From: Sphingomonas sp. SORGH_AS_0879 | GTDB taxonomy: Bacteria > Pseudomonadota > Alphaproteobacteria > Sphingomonadales > Sphingomonadaceae | NCBI RefSeq assembly: GCF_030819175.1 | Contig: NZ_JAUTBJ010000002.1 | Location: forward strand, 3,371,001 to 3,435,000 | DNA: 64,000 nt | Direction of reading: 5' to 3' | Shown: positions 35,659 through 44,227 of the stretch, piece after piece | How the letters are laid out: every line of letters starts with the position of its first letter | How positions within the stretch are numbered: the first letter of the stretch is position 1 | Notes under the pieces: model-generated | The model's input: the letters and a program-made list of their open reading frames with translations, nothing else | Told to the model about the DNA's origin: nothing | The model's database searches: none | Position numbers and translations under genes: made by a program

Positions 35659-35925
35659 ATGAAGCGGAAGCAGTTTTCGGAAGAGCAGATCATCGGCATC
35701 CTGAAGGAGGCCGAGGCGGGTGCGGTGGTGACGGAGCTGTGCCGCAAGCACGGGATGTCGAGCGCGACTTACTATGCGTGGAAGGCGAAGTTCGGCGGCC
35801 TGGAGGTATCCGACGCAAAGCGCCTGCGGTCGCTCGAAGAGGAGAACGCCCGGCTCAAACGGCTACTGGCGGACACGATGCTGGACAATGCGGGGTTGAA
35901 AGACCTGCTGTCAAAAAAGTGGTGA
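35659..35925 (+). CDS. IS3-family transposase OrfA
   Basis: An 88-residue protein with the HTH_Tnp_1 pattern [44 protein letters not shown] and a leucine-zipper tail [30 protein letters not shown]. It ends in a TCAAAAAAG slippage run (A6 at 35913-35918) that should allow -1 frameshifting into OrfB. Confidence 0.93.
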   Translation: MKRKQFSEEQIIGILKEAEAGAVVTELCRKHGMSSATYYAWKAKFGGLEVSDAKRLRSLEEENARLKRLLADTMLDNAGLKDLLSKKW

Positions 35926-36824
35926 CGCCCGCCGCGAAGCGGCAAGCGGTCGCGCATCTCCAGGCGACGTTGGGGATGAGCGAGCGGCGGGCATGCACGG
36001 TCGTTGGGGCAGACCGCACGAGCATGCGGTATCGCTCGTGCCGGGCGGATGATGGCGACCTGCGGTCGCGGCTGCGCGAGCTGGCGCAGCAACGCCGACG
36101 GTTCGGCTATCGGCGTCTGCACATCCTGCTGCGCCGGGACGGCATCACGATCAACCGCAAGAAGACCCAGCGGCTCTATCGTGAGGAGGGTTTGACGGTC
36201 AGGCGCCGGAAGGGACGAAGGCGCGCCACAGGCAGCCGTGCGCCCGCGTCAGTGCTGGCGCTTCCCAACCAGCGCTGGAGTCTGGACTTCGTCCACGACC
36301 AGCTCGTGACCGGCCGTCGGTTCCGCGTGCTCAACATCGTCGATGACGTCACGCGCGAATGCCTTCGGGCGGTGGTGGACACGTCGATCTCGGGCCGGCG
36401 GGTCGTGCGCGAGCTGGCCGATCTGATCGCCGAGCGTGGCAGGCCGAAGATGATCGTCAGCGACAACGGGACCGAACTGACGTCGAACGCGGTGCTCGCC
36501 TGGTCCGGCGATGCCCGCATCGAGTGGCATTACATCGCGCCGGGCAAGCCCACGCAGAACGGGTTCGTCGAGAGCTTTAACGGTCGCATGCGCGACGAGC
36601 TGCTCAACGAGACGCTGTTCTTCACCATCGGTCAGGCCCGCTCGATTCTGGCCCGCTGGGTCGACGACTACAACAACGAGCGTCCGCACTCCTCGCTCGG
36701 CTACGCCACTCCGGCAGCCTTCGCTGCCGGGCTCGAACAGCAACGGGCGGGGTTAACCCCGCCCGTTGCTTCACCTGCGCTTATGCGCGAAAACCACGGT
36801 CGGTCTCTGGTTGCCGCTGGATGA
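35922..36824 (+). CDS. IS3-family transposase OrfB (DDE integrase core)
   Basis: About 300 residues: an HTH_21 region [33 protein letters not shown], then the rve core with DDE residues in [37 protein letters not shown] and [20 protein letters not shown] 35922 is a possible independent start. The intact core and matching ends suggest the element can still move. Confidence 0.92.
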   Translation: MTPAAKRQAVAHLQATLGMSERRACTVVGADRTSMRYRSCRADDGDLRSRLRELAQQRRRFGYRRLHILLRRDGITINRKKTQRLYREEGLTVRRRKGRRRATGSRAPASVLALPNQRWSLDFVHDQLVTGRRFRVLNIVDDVTRECLRAVVDTSISGRRVVRELADLIAERGRPKMIVSDNGTELTSNAVLAWSGDARIEWHYIAPGKPTQNGFVESFNGRMRDELLNETLFFTIGQARSILARWVDDYNNERPHSSLGYATPAAFAAGLEQQRAGLTPPVASPALMRENHGRSLVAAG

Positions 36825-36842
36825 AAGACCGGGGTCACGTCA

Positions 36843-37194
36843 GCGCCCTTCCGGCTCTCGACATACTGCCGACAAACCCCGGCGAAGGCACCGCCTAGGA
36901 TTTGGACATTATCGCTTGACGGCTTGCCCATGCCAGGTTGAAATGACGCCACACACGGGTACAGGCCGTGTGTACAAACCGATGGGCAAGCGGCCCCCGA
37001 AAACCGCAGAATTACGTGCTTTTCATGCTGGTTTAACGCCTCCCGTAGGGGTCACCATCCTCGCATCGAGGCGCGGAAATCCAGGATTTACGCCAGCTTC
37101 ACCGTCCGCAGGTATAGCGAACGGGTATAGAAGCGCATGGTGCAGATGATCACACCCTGGAAACATCCCCAGACCGGCATCTACTATCTCTACA
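36843..37194. other. Spacer between two insertion sequences, with a clipped integrase start
   Basis: Mostly non-coding. A hairpin ACACACGG/CCGTGTGT is near 36951-36974. At 37137-37190 an ORF begins MVQMITPWKHPQTGIYYL, which resembles the first residues of tyrosine recombinases with a DUF6538 N-terminal domain. It is cut off by the IS5-family element at 37195. The rest of the integrase is not found on the other side, so a deletion accompanied or followed the insertion. Confidence 0.5.
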
Positions 37195-38350
37195 AGGATT
37201 CCTCTGCGAAACGGCTCATTTGTGACAGAGGATCTGGGCGAGGCTTTCGCTGCAGGGATCCGGTACGGGCCTTGGTCAGCTTTGGCTGGCCGGTTTGGAG
37301 GGGCCGGATCGCCCCGGCTCAGCCAGCGGCAAGGATGGCGGCGCGTCTGAGATTGTAGATGGTGGCAAAGGCGAGGAAGTCTGCGGCGTTCCGCTCGATC
37401 GACAGGCATCTGGTGCGCGCCTTGCCGTAGAGGCGCTTCATGGCGCTGAAGACCGCCTCGACAGGGGCGCGCCGTCTGGCGATGAGGTGGTTGCGCCGGG
37501 CCTGCCAGCGCGGCAGCTTTGGCATGTAGCGGTGCCGGCGATGCATGATGCGATCCTTGATCCCGGCCGCCTTCAGGGCCTTGCGACGCGCCTGGCCCTC
37601 ATAGGCCCGGTCGGCATAGACCGCGCCTTCGTCGCCGCAGACCAGCGCGTCGGCCCGTTCGACATCCTGGACCCTGGCCGAGGTGAAGGCCAGCTTGCGG
37701 ATCAGGCCCGAGCCCTCGTCCATGCCGATATGGAAGCGGTAGCCGAACACCGGCTTGCCGTCCTTGCGCGTCCAGTCGGCACCCGGCTCCTGGGGGTGCG
37801 GATCACCCGGCGCGATCCAGTCCCCGCGCGGGGGCTTGCGGGTCGCCTTGACCACCGAGGCATCAAGGATCGTCCCCCGCCGCAGCACCAGCCCCTGCGC
37901 ATCCAGCTGCCGGTTGATCTCGGCAAAGCAGCGCTCCAGCACGTCCCCCGCCGCCGCCGCCGCGCGAAACCGGCACAGCGTCGTCTCGTCCGGCGTGCCG
38001 CCATCCAGCGCAAAGCCGCAGAACCGCCGGAACGACAGCCGGTCGAGCAGCGCCTCCTCCAGCCCGGGGTCCGACAGATCATACAACGCCTGCAGATACA
38101 GCGCCTTGACCATCGCCAGCGGCGCATAGGGCGGTCGACCCGTCCGACCCTGCCGCAGCGGCGACACCAGCGGCTCCAGCCGGCTCCAGTCGATCAGCCG
38201 CTCGATCCCCGACAGCTTCGCATTCGATCCCAAGCGCGGATCCATCAACGCTTCCACCAGCGATCGCTGCTCGACCATCACCATGCCCTCCTGCCCGCAC
38301 AGTGAATCACTCAACCATCCTCATTGCCAGACGTTTCGCAGAGGAATCCT
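37195..38350 (-). mobile_element. IS5-family insertion sequence (about 1156 bp)
   Basis: Perfect inverted repeats AGGATTCCTCTGCGAAACG (37195-37213) and CGTTTCGCAGAGGAATCCT (38332-38350) enclose one transposase gene on the minus strand. The same ends bound the 158-bp MITE-like element at 8361-8518. The flanks do not give a clean target duplication. Confidence 0.88.
37319..38314 (-). CDS. IS5-family transposase
   Basis: A 331-residue DDE transposase. The N-terminal DUF772-type domain has IDWSRLEPLVSPLRQGRTGRPPY and LSFRRFCGFALDGGTPDETTLCRFR. The DDE candidates are in TILDASVVKA, AVYADRAYEGQARR and APVEAVFSAMKRLYG. The gene lies wholly between the inverted repeats. A shorter start near 38284 is possible. 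Confidence 0.93.
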   Translation of the reverse strand: MSDSLCGQEGMVMVEQRSLVEALMDPRLGSNAKLSGIERLIDWSRLEPLVSPLRQGRTGRPPYAPLAMVKALYLQALYDLSDPGLEEALLDRLSFRRFCGFALDGGTPDETTLCRFRAAAAAGDVLERCFAEINRQLDAQGLVLRRGTILDASVVKATRKPPRGDWIAPGDPHPQEPGADWTRKDGKPVFGYRFHIGMDEGSGLIRKLAFTSARVQDVERADALVCGDEGAVYADRAYEGQARRKALKAAGIKDRIMHRRHRYMPKLPRWQARRNHLIARRRAPVEAVFSAMKRLYGKARTRCLSIERNAADFLAFATIYNLRRAAILAAG

Positions 38351-38627
38351 ACAGGAAGCCTGCGTCCATTCGCAGATCCTGTGTGCGCCGGTCGATCCGA
38401 ACCGCCGCTTCGCTGACTGGGTGCGGTCCGACATCGGCGAGATCGAGCAGGAAGCACAGGTCGACGCGATCGCCACTTTCCGGCTCGTCATACGCCGTCT
38501 CGCCAAGGTGAATCCGGTCGGTCGCAGCATCGCTGCGGCCATCAGCAGCCACTTCGCCGAATGGCTGGGCGAAGCCGATTACGCCGCCCGGCTCCATGTC
38601 GCGGACCTGCTGTCCGCCGCCGACTGA
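38351..38627 (+). pseudogene. Unknown protein, 5' end removed by the IS5-family element
   Basis: The frame from 38352 reads QEACVHSQILCAPVDPNRRFADW and goes on with VRSDIGEIEQEAQVDAIATFRLVIRR and a C-terminal EWLGEADYAARLHVADLLSAAD. It has no start codon outside the IS, so the N-terminus is gone. The composition is protein-like and codon use fits the genome. I do not recognise the family. The next ORF starts 40 nt later on the same strand, so they may have been one operon on an integrated element. Confidence 0.55.
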
Positions 38628-38667
38628 TCGAACCCGGCCGCATCGCGGCCTACCTCCAGGAAAAACT

Positions 38668-39060
38668 ATGTCTCTCATTGATCTATCGATCGAGGAGCGC
38701 GGCTTCGCACCCGCGTCGATCGCGCTCGCCGTACGCACGATCGGTGCCTGTCCCGCCGCCCGCCACCGACCGGACGCCCGCATCCTCTGCGGGGTCGGCA
38801 TCCTCAACGTCACGCCGGATGATGGTGGCGGCCACCGGTTCTCCGCCGATGCTCGCTGCCTCGGAGAAGGCGACGCCGTCGGCGATCTTCTCGACTGGCT
38901 GGAGCAGCGCATCCCCGCGACCGGCGCTGCAATAAGCTGGGACAATTGGGGTCGCGTCCCCCACCGACTGCTGGCGCTCGCCGATCTGGCGCGCCATCCG
39001 CGCATCATCGCCATCGCCGGCGACACGGCCGGGCGGTGGCGCGACATGCCGCGCGGATAA
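38668..39060 (+). CDS. Hypothetical protein, possibly truncated
   Basis: A 130-residue ORF, MSLIDLSIEERGFAPASIAL at the start, with CCAGGAAAAAC as a weak ribosome site. It has a GGVGILNVT-like strand and a C-terminal AISWDNWGRVPHRLLALADLARHPRIIAIAGD region. It is not recognised. The stop falls immediately before the X' duplicated segment (39062), so the original C-terminus may have been replaced. It probably belonged to a mobile or plasmid-derived element together with the preceding fragment. Confidence 0.5.
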   Translation: MSLIDLSIEERGFAPASIALAVRTIGACPAARHRPDARILCGVGILNVTPDDGGGHRFSADARCLGEGDAVGDLLDWLEQRIPATGAAISWDNWGRVPHRLLALADLARHPRIIAIAGDTAGRWRDMPRG

Positions 39061-39061
39061 C

Positions 39062-39241
39062 GAATAGACCGCAGACATAGGACACTCTCCCATTCTACGG
39101 CCCCGTGGTGCGTTCGCACTCATATGCCTGGCGGGTGAACTCCCGCTATTTTGTTTCGCGAGTCTTCGCGCATTCTTTCGGACAATCCAAGCCGCGTGCA
39201 TTTGCGTGTGGCATAGGACACATGGCGGACCCGTTAGACGG
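39062..39241 (+). repeat. Segment X', copy of 16844-17027
   Basis: Carries the first few codons of a TIM-barrel gene (minus strand, MSAVYS) and its upstream region with scattered substitutions relative to segment X. It is in the same orientation and is again followed to the right by monooxygenase sequence. Confidence 0.85.
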
Positions 39242-39660
39242 GCGGCGAAGCGTGCATCGCGGTTGGACGACGTCAGACCGTCCAGCATCGTCGCCAGGGT
39301 GATGGCATCCTCGATCGTCGTATTCGCACCCTGCCCATGATGGGGCAGCATGGCATGGACGGCATCGCCGATCAGGACGACCCGACCGCGATGCCAATGG
39401 CAAAGCGGCGGGGCGACGAACAGGCACCAGCGCCGTTCGACATCGCCCGCCGCGACCATCTGGCGCACGGCCGGATGCCAGTCGGCAAAGGCCACCACCG
39501 CGTCACCGGGCTCGATCGGCGCCGTACCGCCACGATCGGGCAAAGCGGTGGGGCCCTCCACCACCGCGAAGAAGTCGACATGCCCGCCGGCGCTGCCGAG
39601 TGACGGAGCGAACGCCGTCCGCACCCACCACGATATCGGCCTCCACAGGATCGCGCCCGG
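39242..39660 (-). pseudogene. Degraded partial copy of the FAD monooxygenase at 17060-18262
   Basis: 39242-39601 matches 17267-17625, encoding the region around GDAVHAMLPHHGQGANTTIEDAITLATMLDGL. 39602-39660 then matches 17778-17838 (the DG motif region). The stretches between them, the C-terminal codons and the N-terminus are missing. The copy is thus at least two deletions away from the intact gene and cannot make a working enzyme. Confidence 0.85.
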
Positions 39661-39821
39661 CGGCATTATCGCGGGTATGGCTTATTCCGTCCCAGCAGGA
39701 GAGCGGCGATCCATCACGCTCTACCAGAAGCGGCACATCCCTTTGGTCAAGGACGGACGGGATGCTGGACCCATGACTTCGATCAAAATTGGTGGTTGTA
39801 CGAAGCGTCGGGCCCGAGAAT

Positions 39822-39870
39822 GAGCAGCGTCGATATCGGCCACCGCTCCTGCCCGATATCGACGCTGCTC
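39822..39870. repeat. Long perfect inverted repeat upstream of the S9 peptidase gene
   Basis: GAGCAGCGTCGATATCGG (39822-39839) and CCGATATCGACGCTGCTC (39853-39870) form an 18-bp perfect stem with a 13-nt loop. It ends 12 nt before the likely GTG start at 39883. No T-run follows. It could be a 5'-UTR hairpin that affects translation, an operator, or a leftover mobile-element end. Confidence 0.8.
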
Positions 39871-39882
39871 GAAAGGATCCGC

Positions 39883-41901
39883 GTGCGTTACCTATTGGCC
39901 ATCTGGACCTGCATTCTCGTTACACCACCGGCTGTGGCACAGGGCGGGCATCCGATAACGCCCGAGGACATGCTGGGGGTTCGACAGGTTGCCGATGCGC
40001 AGATGTCGCCCGACGGAAAGCGGATCGCCTATACCGTCACCGAGCGTAAGGGTGACGAGCGCGTATCGCGCATCTGGATCGTGCCTGCCGATGGTTCGGC
40101 CCCGGCCCGGCCCCTGACCGTCGGCAGCGGCTCCGACACATCGCCACGCTGGTCACCGGATTCCCGATCGCTGGCGTTTCTTTCCACGCGCAAGAACAAC
40201 TGGCCGCAGTTCCGCTTCAAGCTGACCGGGCTGGAGGGCCTTCCCCAGGTAGCGGCCAAGGCACCGGCAGCCGACGCGAACAAGCCGCAACTTCACCTTT
40301 TCGACTTTACCAGCGAAGCGCGCCCCCTGACCGACATTCCGGGCGGTATCAAGAGCTTCCGCTGGCTACCCGATGGCAGCGGCATGAGCTTCGTCCATCG
40401 CGACACCGGTGACGCCCGCCAGCGCGAACGCCAGGCCGCGAACAATGACGAGATCGTCGCCTTCGATCGCAGCCTTTTCGACCGGCTGTTCGTCTATACG
40501 CTGGCGGACGGCCAGGCGCGGCTGATCACCCGTGGGGACGACAATGTCGGTGACGCGGTCGCCATCCCCGCCGGCGCGCTTTATGTCGCCCGGCTTGCTT
40601 CGTCGTCGAACCTCAACGACGTCTATTACGGGACCCGCACCGCACTGCTCGATGGCGTGACCGGCCATATCGTGAGGACGTTGACGCCGCGCGGCCATTT
40701 CCTCAGCGAACCATCGCCGGACGGCCGCCGCATCGTGCTCACCGAGCGGACCGAGAAGGGCATTCTGGGCGGCTATCCGCGCATCGTCGATCTGCGAACC
40801 GGCCACAAGATCGACGTGACCGGTCCGAACCCCGCCACCTTCGGTATTTTCAAGTGGAGCGCCGACGGCAGGACGCTGCTCGGCGGAGCGGAAGAAGGCA
40901 CACATGATATCGTCTACCGCATCGACCTGACCACCGGTCGCGCAACGCCCCTGGCCCGTGTGCCGACAGGCGGCGATCGCTTCACCGCCTCGACCGATTT
41001 GCGGGTTCTGGCCATCGCCGGCAGCACGCCGGATCGTCCCGCCGCGATCTGGACCATGCGCGGCAGCAAGCTGGGACGCGTGGCCGACCATAATCCGCAA
41101 GTCGCCCAGTGGACGCTGGGAGCAACCGAGGAAATCGACTGGAAGAGCAGCAAGGACGGCCGCGTCCTGCATGGCATATTGGTCTATCCCGCAGGCTATA
41201 CCCACGGGACGCGCGTGCCGATGGTCACCTATCTGCACGGCGGCCCGCTCGAAAGCTGGTCGAACGGCTGGAACGCGACCTGGTACTCACCCGCGCAACT
41301 CCTCGCCTCGCATGGCTATGCGGTCCTGCTGCCCAATCCGCGCGGATCGAGTAGCGGCGGCGTCGACCTGGCCGAAGCGAATTTCGGCGACTGGGGCGGC
41401 ACCGATTATCAGGACGTTCAGGACGGCATCGACACGGTGATCGATCGCGGCGTGGCCGACCCGAACCGGCTCGGCATCGGCGGGTGGAGCTATGGCGGCT
41501 TCATGGCGATGTGGTCCGTCGGGCATACCGACCGGTTCAAGGCGGCCTATTCCGGTGCGGGGATCAGCGACCTGAAGATGATGGCGCTGACCACCGATAT
41601 TTCGCCCAACTATCTGGGCGCCTATTTCCCGCCGGTGCTCGGCACGCCGGACGTCTTCGCGACGCATTCGCCACTGACCAGCGTCGAGCGTGTCACCACC
41701 CCGATCCTCCTGATCCATGGCGCGGATGACGATCGCGTGCCGCCGACCCAGTCGCTGGCCTTCTTCAATGCCCTTCGCTTCCAGAACAAGCCGGCAAAGC
41801 TGATCCTCTATCCGCACGAGCCGCACATCTTCACCCGATATGCCCATCAGGTCGACAGCCTTACCCGCATGCTGGCTTGGTTCGACGCGCATTTGCGCTG
41901 A
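39883..41901 (+). CDS. Exported S9-family prolyl oligopeptidase-like peptidase
   Basis: About 672 residues from GTG 39883, which has AAAGGA 6 nt upstream and begins a signal peptide (VRYLLAIWTCILVTPPAVAQGG). A WD40-like propeller (LGVRQVADAQMSPDGKRIAYTV, SPRWSPDSRSLAFLS) precedes the catalytic alpha/beta domain. Nucleophile Ser is in GIGGWSYGGFMAMW; the Asp and His are expected in IHGADDDRVPP and YPHEPHIF. An earlier ATG at 39820 would put the start inside the inverted repeat and lacks a ribosome site. It hydrolyses short peptides, probably in the periplasm. Confidence 0.92.
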   Translation: MRYLLAIWTCILVTPPAVAQGGHPITPEDMLGVRQVADAQMSPDGKRIAYTVTERKGDERVSRIWIVPADGSAPARPLTVGSGSDTSPRWSPDSRSLAFLSTRKNNWPQFRFKLTGLEGLPQVAAKAPAADANKPQLHLFDFTSEARPLTDIPGGIKSFRWLPDGSGMSFVHRDTGDARQRERQAANNDEIVAFDRSLFDRLFVYTLADGQARLITRGDDNVGDAVAIPAGALYVARLASSSNLNDVYYGTRTALLDGVTGHIVRTLTPRGHFLSEPSPDGRRIVLTERTEKGILGGYPRIVDLRTGHKIDVTGPNPATFGIFKWSADGRTLLGGAEEGTHDIVYRIDLTTGRATPLARVPTGGDRFTASTDLRVLAIAGSTPDRPAAIWTMRGSKLGRVADHNPQVAQWTLGATEEIDWKSSKDGRVLHGILVYPAGYTHGTRVPMVTYLHGGPLESWSNGWNATWYSPAQLLASHGYAVLLPNPRGSSSGGVDLAEANFGDWGGTDYQDVQDGIDTVIDRGVADPNRLGIGGWSYGGFMAMWSVGHTDRFKAAYSGAGISDLKMMALTTDISPNYLGAYFPPVLGTPDVFATHSPLTSVERVTTPILLIHGADDDRVPPTQSLAFFNALRFQNKPAKLILYPHEPHIFTRYAHQVDSLTRMLAWFDAHLR

Positions 41902-41910
41902 GCGTCGAAC

Positions 41911-42552
41911 CTAGAGCCGCGATCGGTTGAAATGCGCCATCCAGCGTCGGAGCGCCGGGTCAGCCGTCGCGTCGAGGATCGCGCGTAGCGTGTCGATCCG
42001 CTCGTCCTGGCCCAGCTTGAACTTTGCGGCGATCGCGGTGGGGCGGGCGCGGAAGCCGATGATGGCGCCGAGCATCCCCCGATAGCGCTCGCCCAATTCC
42101 GTGGTCGACCAAGGATCGGGGCGCGAGCGCTCCATCGCCATGATCAACACGGCAAGGGACAACTCGGTCGCCGCTTCGTCGAACACGATGTCCGCATTGA
42201 CCCTGGCCTGCGCATAGTTCCAGGTCGGTGCCCAATCGCGCAGCCCCGCCTGTTCGGGCGAGACATAGCCTTCGGGTCCGCGGAACAGGATGGTCGCCGA
42301 AGGGTCCTGGGCCAGCGCGAGATGCAGCGGATTGCGCCGCGCCAGGTGGCCGATCAACTCGATCAGACGACCATCCCCATCATAGATACCGATCAGCGGC
42401 AGCAGACTGGCCTCCAGCCCTTCCCCGCCGCGCGCCGTCACCCAGGCGAGCGGATGCTCATCGATCAGCATACGGAGATCGGCATCGTCATAGCGCTCAA
42501 AGGGAGACAGAGGGCGCGCCCCCTTCGTCGAAACCGAGCCCTGCCGCGTCAT
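41911..42552 (-). CDS. FMN-binding negative transcriptional regulator (PaiB-like)
   Basis: A 213-residue protein with the PaiB pattern: ERYDDADLRMLIDEHPLAWVTA, GHLARRNPLHLAL, ATILFRGPEGYVSP and a C-terminal FKLGQDERIDTLRAILD. The split-barrel flavin fold is known, but the biochemical role is unclear. It is divergent from the MocR-type regulator, with a 125-nt gap, and convergent with the S9 peptidase gene (9-nt spacing). Confidence 0.9.
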   Translation of the reverse strand: MTRQGSVSTKGARPLSPFERYDDADLRMLIDEHPLAWVTARGGEGLEASLLPLIGIYDGDGRLIELIGHLARRNPLHLALAQDPSATILFRGPEGYVSPEQAGLRDWAPTWNYAQARVNADIVFDEAATELSLAVLIMAMERSRPDPWSTTELGERYRGMLGAIIGFRARPTAIAAKFKLGQDERIDTLRAILDATADPALRRWMAHFNRSRL

Positions 42553-42677
42553 GATTGCACAATCGCGCCACGCCCCTCACGCAACAAGCGCCAAGACATA
42601 AAATGGCGCGGGACCAAGCTTCACAAATCCGCAGCTGGGCCGTAAACCCACCTGAAATCAATGGAAATGAGGGACCA

Positions 42678-44138
42678 ATGCTGCGCCCTTGGCAAGTGGG
42701 ATTGAGCGAGCGGATCGATCCCGCACGCGAAACGCCGATCTATATGCAGATCATCCAGGCGCTGATCCGCGATATCGACAGCGGACGACTGACCTCGGGC
42801 ACCTATCTGCCGAGCAGCCGCGAACTCGCGACGACCCTGAAGGTCAATCGCAAGACGGTCGTCCTCGCTTATGAGGATCTGATCGCCCAGGGCTGGCTTT
42901 CGTCCGCCGGGACACGAGGCACGATGGTGTCGGAGTCGCTACCCGAACCGTCCGGCCGAACACACGAGTCCCCCCTGCCGCATACGGTTCCCACGGGCGC
43001 CGCCTATCGCTTCGCCGCGCCGCCGCAGCGACCGCTCGCGCTGCCACCGGGACAGGGTCTGAAGCTGGACGAAGGTGCGCCGGACGGGCGACTGTTCCCC
43101 GCCGAACTGCTCGCCCGTGCCTATCGCTCGGCCGTCGCGAAGGCGACGCGGATCAACGGCTTCCAGTATCGCGACCCGCGCGGTTCGCCAGCGTTGCGGG
43201 AGAATGTCGCCGCGATGCTCAAAAGCCAGCGCGGCTTGAGCGTGACCGCCGACAATATCTGCATCACGCGCGGCAGCCAGAACGGCATCTTCGTCTCGGC
43301 GCAAGTGCTGTTACGGCCAGGCGACACCGTGATCGTCGAAGCTTTGACCTATGAACCGGCCGTGGCCGCGTTCCGCGCATTGGGAGCGCAGGTGGTGTCG
43401 GTCGGGCTCGACGACGAAGGCACGATCATCGACGATGTCGAGGCGGCGTGTCGACAGCACCGGGTTCGCGCCGTGTTCGTAACCCCGCATCACCAGTTCC
43501 CGACGACCGTATCGCTACGGCCCGAGCGCCGCCTGCGTCTGCTCGAACTCGCTCGCCAATTCGGCTTCGCCATCATCGAGGACGATTATGATCATGAATT
43601 CCACTTCGAATCCCAACCGCTGCTGCCCATGGCCGGCTATGCGCCCAACCATGTCATCTATGTCGGATCCCTGTCGAAGCTGCTCCTGCCCGCCTTGCGC
43701 ATCGGCTATGTCGCCGCGCCGATACCCGTGGTCGAGGCGATCGCGCATTGCGTTTCGCTGACCGACGGCATGGGCAATACCCTGACCGAGGATGCGGCGG
43801 CCGAACTGATCGAGAGCGGCGAATTGCGCCGCCATGCCCGCAAGGTGCGTCAGATATATGCGCAACGGCGACAGACCTTTGCTGCGGAGGTCGAACGCAT
43901 GCTGGGCGGGTTGGTCGAATATCGCCTGCCGGACGGAGGGCTTGCCTTCTGGCTGCGATTTCGCTGCGATCTCGATACGATCGAGGCACGTGCCCAGGCG
44001 ATGGGCCTGCGCTTCGCCTCCTCGCGTTCGTTCATGACGCGGGAAGACGCCCCGCAGGGCCTGCGGATCGGCTTCGCCAGCCTGACGGAACAGGAAGCGC
44101 GCGCCGGTCTCTCGGCACTGGCGCAGGCGGCGCATTAG
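42678..44138 (+). CDS. MocR/PdxR-type regulator (GntR HTH fused to aminotransferase domain)
   Basis: 486 residues from ATG 42678 after GAGGG. The GntR winged helix is at about residues 15-85 (ETPIYMQIIQALIRDIDSGRL, LPSSRELATTLKVNRKTVVLAYEDL). The type-I aminotransferase fold follows, with the PLP lysine in YVGSLSKLLLPALRIGY. MocR proteins sense PLP or amino acids and regulate the divergent gene. Here that is the PaiB-like gene, and possibly the downstream amidohydrolase unit. Confidence 0.92.
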   Translation: MLRPWQVGLSERIDPARETPIYMQIIQALIRDIDSGRLTSGTYLPSSRELATTLKVNRKTVVLAYEDLIAQGWLSSAGTRGTMVSESLPEPSGRTHESPLPHTVPTGAAYRFAAPPQRPLALPPGQGLKLDEGAPDGRLFPAELLARAYRSAVAKATRINGFQYRDPRGSPALRENVAAMLKSQRGLSVTADNICITRGSQNGIFVSAQVLLRPGDTVIVEALTYEPAVAAFRALGAQVVSVGLDDEGTIIDDVEAACRQHRVRAVFVTPHHQFPTTVSLRPERRLRLLELARQFGFAIIEDDYDHEFHFESQPLLPMAGYAPNHVIYVGSLSKLLLPALRIGYVAAPIPVVEAIAHCVSLTDGMGNTLTEDAAAELIESGELRRHARKVRQIYAQRRQTFAAEVERMLGGLVEYRLPDGGLAFWLRFRCDLDTIEARAQAMGLRFASSRSFMTREDAPQGLRIGFASLTEQEARAGLSALAQAAH

Positions 44139-44227
44139 GCTTGGCCCGGTCCGTTCGGCGCGAACTGGATGTTTCGCGCCGGCGATCGACGGATTGATGT
44201 CTTTTCGGTCAAGCGGAGGGACCGGTG

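Larger units (their letters stand above)
35594..36842 (+). mobile_element. Complete IS3-family insertion sequence (1249 bp)
   Basis: Terminal inverted repeats are TGACGTGACCCCCGTTTCTT (left, from 35594) and, read inwards from 36842, TGACGTGACCCCGGTCTTTC, both followed by CATCCA. Direct GCG at 35591-35593 and 36843-36845 is a likely 3-bp target duplication. It carries overlapping orfA and orfB with an A6G slippage site. It is inserted at the truncated end of the previous IS3-family element. Confidence 0.85.

Noticed and set aside
36701..36952. Minus-strand ORF across the right end of the IS3-family element as the missing orfA start of the truncated element
   Set aside because: Removing the IS and one GCG does not bring it into frame with the orfA remnant, and it lacks an HTH pattern.
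37191..38353. TACA on both sides of the IS5-family element as a target duplication
   Set aside because: The right-hand TACA uses the last base of the inverted repeat, so the two copies are not at equivalent positions. The genes on the two sides also do not join into one.
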